Positions 1 through 9,040 of a stretch of 64,000 nucleotides of DNA are shown piece by piece. Below the pieces are notes generated by a model. The model made no database searches. It was not told where the DNA came from and saw only the letters and a list, made by a program, of their open reading frames with translations. Position numbers and translations under genes: made by a program. Position 1 is the first letter of the stretch; every line of letters begins with the position of its first letter. The stretch spans positions 1,550,001 through 1,614,000 of the forward strand of contig JANHCV010000004.1 in assembly GCA_025594325.1 (NCBI GenBank), written 5' to 3'. The DNA is from Blastocladiella emersonii ATCC 22665 (lineage: Eukaryota; Blastocladiomycota; Blastocladiomycetes; Blastocladiales; Blastocladiaceae).

Positions 1-2537
1 TGCCGTACCTCTACACGTGCCGCGTCGGCGCCCACGCGTTCCCGCAGTGTCTCGTCGGCGTCCACCCGATCCTCGGCTCCGAGCGGGCCGGCGACGAGGA
101 GGACGACGAGCTGCTGCTCCTCGACGAGACCGAGCCCGCGTCTCCATCACCCACCGCCCCCGCCGCCGAGGCCGCCCGACCGTCCGATGCCGTCGCCGTG
201 TCCCCGCCACCATTACTCGCCAAGGCCCCACCACCGCCGGCCCCGCCGATTGTTCCCGACCTCGCCCTCGTCTCGGCCGACGGTACCCTGTCGACGGCGG
301 ACCCCGACGATACGCTGGGTCCCGCGGTCGGCGCCATCGTCGTCATCTCGGACCCGACGGGCGCGTCGTCATCCCAGTCGGCCGACCCCGCGTCGACCGC
401 GTCGCGCAACGGCAACGTCGTCAACAAGCGGCTCAAGATGCCGTTCGACATTGACGTCGAGGTCGAGGTGTCGCCGCAGACCGGGTTCGGGTTCGGCGTC
501 GCCGTCACGCTGCTCACCGGCGGACTCACGCTGTTCATCTACCGCAAGGTCCAGAACTACACGCAGTCGCGCCGGAGCAAGCAGCGCAAGCGTGCGGCCG
601 CTGCCGACGACGATGCCGCGGCGGCTCAGGCCACGCCCGCCCCGCCGTCGCTCTCGCAGACGCTCGCCATGTTCGCCCAGCAGCTCGTCATCCACTACCT
701 CACGCGCATGACGGGGCAGGGCGGGTTTTACGGTATGCGCTCGCCCACGTCGCCGACGGCGGCTGCCGCCGCGCCGTCGCCGTCCATGGATCCGCCGACG
801 TCGTCGTCGTGGTGGTCAGGGTCGTCGAGCTCGATCCCTGGCGGATTCAAGCGGCCGTCGACGCCGTCGGGTTCCGCAACTCCCGTAACGCCAGCAGCGA
901 CGCAGCCGAGCACGCCCGCCGCCGGTGGACCAACCCCCGCGCGTTCCGGGGGTGGAACCCCGCCGCTCGACCCGACGGCGCCGATCGTGCAGCCCGTGGT
1001 GCTGGCGGACGGGTCGACGCGGCTCGGCCGCCTGCTGCTGAGCGACCAGGTGCTCGGGTATGGGTCGCACGGGACGGTCGTGTACCGGGGCAGCTACGAC
1101 GGGCGCGACGTGGCGGTGAAGCGGCTGCTGCGCGACTTCTTTGACGTGGCGACGCACGAGGTGTCGCTGCTGGTCGAGAGCGACGACCACTACAACGTGG
1201 TCCGGTACTACTGCAAGGAGCAGTGCGACCGGTTCCTGTACATTGCCCTCGAGCTCTGCGACTGCTCGCTGGCCGACGTCGTCGAGGGGCTCGGGTCCGC
1301 CGAGGCCCACGAGGAGGTCCGCCGCGCGTGGAACCCTGCGCGCATCCTGTACCAGGTGCTCTCGGGCCTGCATCACCTCCACGCGCTCAAGATTGTGCAC
1401 CGCGATCTCAAGCGTATGTTCACCACTTGTCCTCTTGCGCGAATGCTAAGGCTCACTCGCTGTCGCGGTCGTGTAGCCCACAACATTCTCCTTGTTCGCA
1501 ACCGCCGCCAGACGTGGAACCCCGCGGGCGCGCGCGTCCTCATCTCCGACTTTGGCCTGTGCAAAAAACTCGAGGTCGACCAGTCGAGTTTCGGCAACAC
1601 GGCGACGCACAACGGCGGCACTGTGCGTATCTTCGCATTCGAGATCTGAACTCGAGCACTGACTCTCGCATATTGCGTGTAGTTTGGCTGGCGTGCGCCC
1701 GAGCTCCTGACGCACCCGACGGCGCCCACGACCTTCTCGTCGCACTCGTCCATCGACAAGTCGAACGCGAGTGCGAGCGGCACCCCGCCGCACTCGCCGT
1801 CAACGGCCACGCTGCCGCGGCGCCGGCTGACGCGCGCGCTCGACATCTTTTCGCTTGGGTGCCTGTTTTACTACGTGCTGACCGAGGGCGACCACCCGTT
1901 CGGCGACCGGTACACGCGCGAGATCAACATCCTGCGCGACCAGGGGACGCTGGCGGGGCTCGACCCGGCCGTGGTGCGCGACGCGCCGCTCGCACGAGAC
2001 ATGATCGGGGCCATGATCGCGCACGACCCCGCGGTGCGGCCGACTACGGGCCAGCTGCTCGTCCACCCGTACTTTTGGACGCCCGCGCGCCGGCTCAACT
2101 TCCTGGCCGACGTGTCGGACCGGTTCGAGACCGAGACCAAGGACCCGCCGAGCGCGCTGGTCCAGGTGCTCGAGCGCGGCGCCGAGAATGTCGTCGAGGG
2201 CGACTGGACGCAGCGCATCGACCGCAGCCTCGCGGGGAACCTCGGCAAGTACCGCAAGTACCGCGGCGAGTCGGTCGTCGACCTGCTGCGCGCCCTGCGC
2301 AACAAGAAGCACCACTACGGCGACCTCCCGCCCGGCGTCCGCCGCGCCCTCGGCCCGCTGCCCGACGGGTTCCTCGCCTACTTCACGTCCAGGTTCCCGA
2401 ACCTGTTCCTCCACGTCTACGGCGTCGTCCGCGACACGCCCGAGCTCAGGGCCGACTCGCTGTTCGCGGGGTACTTTGCGCCGTCCGCGGATCCCGCGGG
2501 CGGCGACCGGCCGGGTAACGGCGGGTTCTTTGGCTAG
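1..2537 (+). CDS. IRE1: IRE1-type ER stress sensor kinase/RNase, 5' partial
   Basis: Three exons: <1-1413, 1477-1682 less the intron 1623-1682 (so 1477-1622), and 1683-2537. The reading frame is open from base 3 with no start, so the signal peptide and most of the lumenal domain lie left of the window. Seen: end of the lumenal region, one membrane segment near nt 487-541, a Pro/Ser-rich linker, a kinase domain with glycine loop LGYGSHGTVV, VAVK lysine, HRDLKPHN (joined across intron 1) and SDFG, then FGWRAPEL across intron 2. The C-terminal KEN RNase domain follows (RRLNFLADVSDRFE to LFAGYF) and keeps the NKKHHYGDLP motif that in the family carries a catalytic His. Family knowledge: Ire1 senses unfolded protein in the ER, autophosphorylates and cleaves HAC1/XBP1-type mRNA. 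Both intron joins restore conserved kinase motifs exactly, so the model is firm. Confidence 0.95.
1414..1476 (+). other. IRE1 intron splitting HRDLKP codon
   Basis: A 63-nt intron, GTATGT to GTGTAG. It lies in phase 1 inside the Pro codon of the catalytic-loop motif HRDLKPHN. Removing it joins the two reading frames. Confidence 0.9.
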
Positions 2538-2600
2538 GCAATGTGTGCTGGATGTATAATTCGAAATAGTTCTTAGATGTATAACGGCCGCTCCGCTCAG

Positions 2601-4752
2601 TCAGTCGCGCACGGGAATCCGCTCCAGCACCTCGGCGTCGCTCAACGTCGGGCTCCCCGCCGCCGCGTGCCCTTGCGCATCACTTCCACCACCCGCCGCC
2701 CGCCGCGCCGCGACCAACACGCTGGCCTCCCCGTCGTGCGCGAGCGACGCAAACTCGGCGGCCGTCACGCCCTCGCCCGTCGTCCTGACGGTCGCCGCGC
2801 CCGTGATCCGCGGCCCGCGCAGCGTCTCGACGCCGCCGAGCGACTCGTACCGCGGCGGCGGCCACCGCGGCCGGCTCGGCGCTGCATCGTCGTTGTCGGC
2901 AGCGAGGACGAGCAAGAGCAGCGCGTCCCACGTCTCGGGGACGCTGACCGCGGACGACGCCGCGGCCGTCACGCTCCCGGCCTGTGACACGACGACGGTC
3001 GAGCCGGAGCGGAGTGGCGTAGTTGGCGACGATGCGGTTGCGGACGAGAAACCGGAACTGGCTGTGAGCTCGGCGTTGAAGAGCGCCAGGCTCGGGTGCG
3101 CGGCCGCGGCGAGCGACTCGCGCTCGGTCCGCGAGAAGGTGCGGCCCGGGAGCGCAGCGAGGTAGCGCGCGAGCGGGACCGAGGTCGGGTCGGCGAGCTG
3201 CGCGGCCGACCACGCGAGGAACGCGGTGCGCGTCGCGCGGTGCCGCGAGGTCGCGAGGAGGTCGAGGATCGGGCTACATTGCGCGAAAGTGAGTGGAGGT
3301 TCTGAAGAGCGTGCCAGGAATGCGTACCGAGCGTGCTTGACGACCTGCTCGATACACGTCCTCGACCGGACGACGCCGAGCGCGGCAGCGGCCACGGTCT
3401 CGGGGTCGGACCACCACCACGCTTTTGGGATAGCGAGCAGCACGCCCCACACGCGCTCCTGCTGCATGTTCGCCTGTGCGCGCTGGAGGTACCCGGCGGC
3501 CTGGACCGCGGTCGCGACGACCGCCGCGCTCGACGCCGTTTTTGCGACCGTGGCTAGCCACTCGAACACGGTCTCGTCAGCGAGAACCGGCGCGTGCTGG
3601 ACGTGGTAGTCGCCGAGCGTGCGGGCGAGGTCGAGCACGAACGCCGCGATCTCGGCCGTTTCGTGCGGCGTGAGCGGGTCGCTGGAGGGGTCGACGAGGA
3701 CGTGCAGCACGGCGTCGAGCACCCACAGGTCGTGCGTCTTCGGGTCCACGGCGTGCAGCGCCAGCGCGAGGAGCGCCGACCGGACACCGGTCCACGCGTT
3801 GCACCGCGCCGTGTGCCGGTGGAATAGCGCGATGGTCGCGGCGCGGAGGAAGTGTGGCTTGTCGTCGAGAACCGGAGAGAAGACGATCAGGCGAAGTGCG
3901 ATGGCGAAGAGGGCGAACATGGTGTCGTCGCTGCACCGCGGCAGGCCGGCGAGGATCGACAGGAGCAGGTGACGCGGCACGTTGCCGCTGCCGTGCTCGT
4001 AGTACGACAGGACGGCGTAGAGCGCGGGCAGGACGCACGGCGAGGGGCCGCACTCGTCGAGCTGGGTCGCGACCGTCGATGCCCATGATGCTAGCTCTGT
4101 TTCGAGTTGGGGAACGTGTCCTGCGTCTACAACGCGCGGGAACATCAGCGCGTGCCCGTACGCGAGCACGACGACGTGACGTACCTCGAAGCATGCGTAT
4201 CAAGTGATGCACGGCCGAACCGTTGAGCTCAGCGAGCCGGAGCTGGTTCCGCCACAACCTCCGCATCCCGGCAAGCGCGAGCAGCGACGCGAGGATGTTG
4301 GTCCACGCGACGGCGTTGCCGGCCAGCGTCCGGTGCTCAACGAGAACCAGCACCGACTGGAGCAGCACGGGGAGCGCGGACCGTGGGCCCGTGGCGGGAT
4401 CGTCGTCCTGCCCGGGCAACGGCGCGGGTCCCGTCGTGTCGACGGCCTCGCGCACGGCATCGAGCCCGCGCTGTAGCGTCAGGAGCAGCGGCGTGCCGGC
4501 TTGCCGGGCGGGGAACCGGCACGCGGCGTGGAGCAGACTCGTCCACAGCATCCCCGCCGCGGCCGACTGGCTCAGCGCCGGTGGGGCGGGCGTCGATGCG
4601 GGCCGCGGCGAGGCGGAGAAAAAGTCGTGCGGCGCCGGCGGCGGCGCATGCGTCGGATCGTGGGTGTGGCCGTCGTCCTCGTCAAAGACGGCGAGCTCCT
4701 CGGCCAGGCCGGGCCACTCGGCGTGTCGATCGTGGGTGGTGCTGCTTGACAT
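2601..4752 (-). CDS. Hypothetical alpha-helical repeat-like protein
   Basis: Exon 1 is 4752-4185 and exon 2 is 4126-2601, joined by a 58-nt intron (GTACGT to TTGTAG), giving 697 aa. A further stretch, 3327-3274, looks like a 54-nt in-frame intron (GTACGC to AATGTAG), and removing it would give 679 aa. ATG at 4752 starts MSSSTTHDRHAEW. The first ~70 residues are acidic and Pro-rich. The middle ~450 residues are Leu/Ala-rich amphipathic helices suggestive of an ARM/HEAT-type solenoid, and the last ~100 are Ser/Thr-rich and probably disordered. I recognise no family and see no catalytic motif, signal peptide or membrane segment. It lies tail-to-tail with IRE1 and head-to-head with the PHO85-like gene. 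Confidence 0.75.
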
Positions 4753-5197
4753 GGGTTTCCAGATTCATCAAGTGTCGGGGCAGGGGGTATCCGGTGGGGG
4801 GTATCGAGGGCAGCAGCTGCTGCGGCGCCGATGTGGCGAGTTCCGTGCCGCGGGCGGGCATCCGAGGTCCCGCCTGCCCGGGCAGCGACGCGTGCGTTCG
4901 GCGCGCCGTGCGTGTGAGAGACGCGTCTCTCATGACACGTGGTGTGGCGGCGTGCGACGGGAGTGGCGGGCCGATCAGCCTGCACGTTTTTTTGGCCGGC
5001 CGCCGCAGCGCGAACTCGAACGAGGAGCGACCGACGCGGCGCGGGCAATTCGAGTGCAGCGCCTGGCTTCCCCTTCTCTCCGCCGAAGCATAAAACCAAA
5101 CTCGCTCCCTGCAACGTATCGACACTCTCGACTGCGCGCAGTTGCTACGCATCGCTCAGCCATACCCAACCGCCCACCGACACCACCACGCGTCACC
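4753..5197. promoter_or_regulatory. Divergent promoter with MluI-box palindrome and TATA-like site
   Basis: This 445-bp spacer separates the starts of the unknown (-) gene and the CDK (+) gene. It contains a perfect 18-bp palindrome TGAGAGACGCGTCTCTCA at 4915-4932 centred on ACGCGT, the core of the fungal MCB element bound by MBF. A TATA-like ATAAAA lies near 5090, about 105 bp upstream of the CDK ATG. No other gene is seen. Confidence 0.4.
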
Positions 5198-6342
5198 ATG
5201 GAACGGTGCGTTGGGCATCGGGACAACGCGAGCTCGTGCCCAGCACCGTGCTGACGGGCGCCCGCTGCCGCGCCGCGCCGCGTAGCTACGAGAAGCAGGA
5301 GAAGCTCGGCGAGGGCACCTACGCGACCGTCTTCAAGGGCATCTCGCGCCTGACGGGCGACATTGTCGCGCTCAAGGAGATCTCGCTCGACCCCGAGGAG
5401 GTACTGGACCCCTGCGCGTTGCGGGACTGACGGAGCCCGACGCGGCGCTGACGCACCCCCCTGTGCACCGTGTAGGGCGCGCCGAGTACCGCCATCCGCG
5501 AGATCTCGCTCATGAAGGAGCTCCGCCACCCCAACATTGTGCGGCTGCACGACGTGATCCACACCGAGAACAAGCTGATGCTCGTGTTCGAGTACATGGA
5601 CCAGGACCTGAAGCGGTTCATGGACCGCCACGGCCGCCACGGCGCGCTCGAGCCCGCCCTCATCAAGTCGTTCATGTACCAGCTGATGCGCGGCATCGCC
5701 TTCTGCCACGAGAACCGCGTGCTGCACCGCGACCTCAAGCCGCAGAACCTGCTCATCAACTCGCGCGGCGAGCTCAAGCTCGCCGATTTCGGTCTCGCGC
5801 GCGCCTTTGGGATCCCCGTCAACACGTTTTCGAATGAGGTGGTCACACTGTGGTACCGCGCGCCCGACGTGCTGCTCGGGTCGCGCAACTACTCGACGTC
5901 CATCGACATGTGGTCGACCGGGTGCATCATGGCCGAGATGTTCACGGGCCGCCCGCTGTTCCCGGGCAAGACCAACGAGGACGAGCTCAACCGCATCTTC
6001 CGCATCATGGGCACGCCCAGCGAGCTGACGTGGCCGGGCATCTCGCAGTACACCGAGTACAAGTCCAACTGGCAGTACCACCCGGCCGCGCCCTTCACCA
6101 CGCTGTTCCCGATGATGGACATGTACGCCATCGACCTGCTGCAGCGCCTGCTCCAGTACCAGCCGCAGCTCCGCGTCTCGGCCAAGGACGCGCTCAACCA
6201 CGCCTACTTCTCGGACATCCACAACATCTACAGCCAGGCCCAGCAGGCACAGAACAACGCCGCCGCCGCCGCCATGGCCGCGTCACACCAGCAGCAGCAG
6301 CAACACCACGCCATGCAGGGCCAGGTTAGCCAGTTCCAGTGA
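5198..6342 (+). CDS. PHO85: PHO85/CDK5-type cyclin-dependent kinase
   Basis: Exons 5198-5205, 5286-5400 and 5476-6342 give 329 aa. The first coding exon is only 8 nt (ATGGAACG), in Kozak-like context. Introns are GTGCGT to GCGTAG (80 nt) and GTACTG to TGTAG (75 nt). Seen: glycine loop [17 protein letters not shown] lysine, the cyclin-binding helix PSTAIRE immediately after intron 2, [30 protein letters not shown] and [21 protein letters not shown]. The [10 protein letters not shown] activation segment and APDVL are typical of Pho85/CDK5 rather than Cdk1. The last ~40 residues are Ala/Gln-rich low complexity. Family knowledge: with Pcl cyclins these kinases control phosphate response, glycogen and cell-cycle entry. 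Full length for the family, with no missing catalytic residue. Confidence 0.95.
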
Positions 6343-6480
6343 CCGTCGCGCGCTGTGCCCCTCATGAATGTACATTTTTCTTTCCACCTCGCCCTTTATC
6401 CCGCTCTCAGCAACCCGTGTACACCTCCGTGAAGCAAGAAAGTAAAGTTTTCGACTAGACACGGTACTCCCGTCAGCTCG

Positions 6481-7970
6481 TCACTGCATCGGGTCCTTGC
6501 CCAGGGCCTTGAGCGCGGCGTTGATCTCGCTCTTGTTCCGCTTCTTCATATCCGCGAGGATCTCCTCCCAGCACGTCTTGACGTCGCGCTTGAAGCGGGC
6601 GGCAATGTGGAACGACATGATCCGGTTCGGGTCGCCGACCGTGACTTGCTCCTGCACGCGGGCGGGCAGCCATCGTCAGTTCCCCGACTTAGAACTTGCG
6701 ATCCACGTTCGAAAGAACGTAGCACAGCAGCAGAGAAACGTACCTTGAAGCGCTTGTCGATGAACTCGAGGACCGGCTTGACGTCGTCGCTCGAACCCGT
6801 GTAGTCGGCGAAGCACTCGCACACCGTGATCGGGTCCTTGCGGATCTTGGACTCGAACAGGTCTTTTTTGTTGTGAATAATGTAGCACGGGAGCTTGGAA
6901 AACGCGGGATTGTTGATGGTCTGCTTGAAGAGCGTCAAACACTCCTTCATGCGGTTCTCGGTCGGGTCCTCGAACAGCACCGAGTTGTACCCGGCCAGGT
7001 TGCACAGGAACAGGATCCCGTTCACGTTGTCGAAGGCGTGGATCCATTTGCGACGCTCGTTGCGCTGGCCACCGACTACAAAGTGGAAGGGGTGGAGTGA
7101 GTGACCGTGGTCGCGCGGCCATGGCCACGGCCACCGTGCGGGCGGCGTTTCGCCGTACCATCCACGAGCGTCACGTTGATCGGTGGAATGGGAATGTCGG
7201 TCTGCAGGATGCCCACGGTCATGACTCGTGCCATGACAATGTCCTCCTCGGTCGGCTCAAAGTCGTCCTCGGCGAATCGCGCAATGTGCTCCATGTAGCT
7301 ACACGGCGCTCGGTGTCAGTGGCGCGCGGACCGAGGGTTGCAGAGCGCATAGGCATACAATTCGACGGCCTCGAGGATCCAGAACTCGGACCTGCGCGCG
7401 TACGTCTGCTTGATCGAGTCGTGCACCCATAGCGCCTGCGCGGCGGCGACGAGGTTCGGGTCCACCTCCTCGTCGAGCTCCTCGAGGTCGAGCGCCTCGA
7501 TCATGCTCGCCGACGACTACACACGGGAAGCGGTGAGCGGGGTGGACCGAAGCGCGAGGTGATGAGCGAGAGTGTGTACCTTGATGTCCTCGCCATCGAG
7601 CGGATAGCCGAACGTGTTGGCCTGGTTGACGAGGATGGTGATGCACTCGAGGGCGTTCTTGCGGAGCGACCGCGTAATGTCCTTGAGCTCCTGCGGCGTC
7701 AGGTTGATCTTGTGGATCAGCTTGATCAGCTTGAGCACCGTCGACTTGCCCGACTCGCCGGATCCTGGTTCGAGACGCGAGTGAGCGGTGGGACGAGTCG
7801 TGCGACGACAAACAGCGAGGCGTACCGAGCAGGAGCAGCTTGAGGTTCAGCTTCTCCTTGTGGGCCGACTCCTTGAGCTCGGCGTCAATGTTGCGCGAGC
7901 TCTCGTTGCCCGGGTTCAGGCCGCCAGTCTCGGACGGGTCGATCTTGCCCCCGCAGCACGGCAGCGGCAT
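6481..7970 (-). CDS. Heterotrimeric G protein alpha subunit, divergent C terminus
   Basis: Six exons: 7970-7826, 7764-7580, 7516-7359, 7298-7159, 7075-6744 and 6651-6481, giving 376 aa. All five introns (60-92 nt) restore conserved sequence. Seen: G1 GSGESGKST at about residues 49-57, helical domain, switch I ARVMTVGI with the Arg and Thr that contact GTP, G3 DVGGQRNERRKW and G4 NKKDLFESK. Oddities: the N terminus MPLPCCGGK lacks Gly2 for myristoylation but has a Cys pair that could be palmitoylated. The usual TCATDT (G5) region is absent and replaced by a segment around SFHIAARFKRD, and the chain ends EINAALKALGKDPMQ rather than in a short receptor-contact tail. It may therefore couple to receptors differently or not at all. 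It is clearly a G-alpha by its first 300 residues. Confidence 0.92.
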
Positions 7971-9040
7971 GGTGGGGGGTAGTGGGGTATGGTCGGTCGA
8001 TCGATCGAGAGCGAGCGGGTAGCAGCAGTGCGCGAGGTAGTAGTCGATGTACAGTCCAGCCGTCAGTCTACGGGATGATGCGAGGCGAGGGCAGTGAGAT
8101 GACAGGTCCACGGATACATCTGAGGGTGAGGGTGAGGGACAATCGAGCGAGGAGCTATGGATATCGGGGGACCGGTGAAGGGGTCGGCGGCGGCGATATT
8201 GGCCGACGGCGACCCGAGTCGCTCGCTCCCGCCCGCCCGTGCGGCGAGTTGCCCCCGAAACAGCATGCATTGCAAGATCGGTACGGACGAGGTGCGGTAG
8301 TATGCGTTGCAGGAAGAGAGGAGGAAGGGGGTTGACGAGGCCAAACTCCCCGCGATCGGGTCCAAGGCAGCTCGGATCTGGATCGCAGCGAGGGGGTATG
8401 CAGGTGCGGGTAAAGCGCCTCCGAGATCGGAAACACTGAGGAGCGCTTGGGCGCGGAGGGTTGCGGCGTATGCGAGGTGCGAGGCGCGAGGCGGCGGCAC
8501 GGGTGCGCGCGTGTGTGGCGCGTGAAACAAAGACGATGGCGGCCGAGAAGGGAGAGCGGCGATGGAACCCGCGCGGGATGCGGGATGGCGCTGGGAGACG
8601 TGGTACAATTGGATGGACTCAAGGTGATGTCATGGAAGTCCCCGGCGGGTCGTGTGCGCGGGTGATGGCGGGGAGTGAGCGAGCGAGGCCGAGTTGTCCA
8701 GCGACGGGCGGCGGCGTGCGGGCTCGCAACGGAGCGAGGCGTTCCGAGACGAGACGCGTAAAATGTCTCGCACTCGGTCGAAACACCTGACGCGCGACGC
8801 GCGTGACAGGTTCGGTGCCCATTTCGCGCGGCGGCTCGAGACGCGTCGCGCCGCTTGAGACACTGGGCACGTGAGGGGCTAAGCCGCAGGCGGTATCTGA
8901 TCAAGGTTTTAGCCCCGCACTCACAAGTTCTCCCTCGCTCGAGGGGATCCGATGACGCCGATGGCGACGGCCGGCCGCCGACGAGGGCGGCTCTGGTCCA
9001 TCCTCCTCGCGCTGGCCCGCGCACCACATGAAGCTCGGCC
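7971..9040. other. Divergent intergenic region, no gene seen
   Basis: About 1.07 kb lies between the G-alpha start and the LRR gene start. Long ORFs here are antisense or frame shadows with no domain and biased composition. ACGCGT occurs at 8754-8759 and 8841-8846, each preceded by GAG. Nothing else was recognised. Confidence 0.5.
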
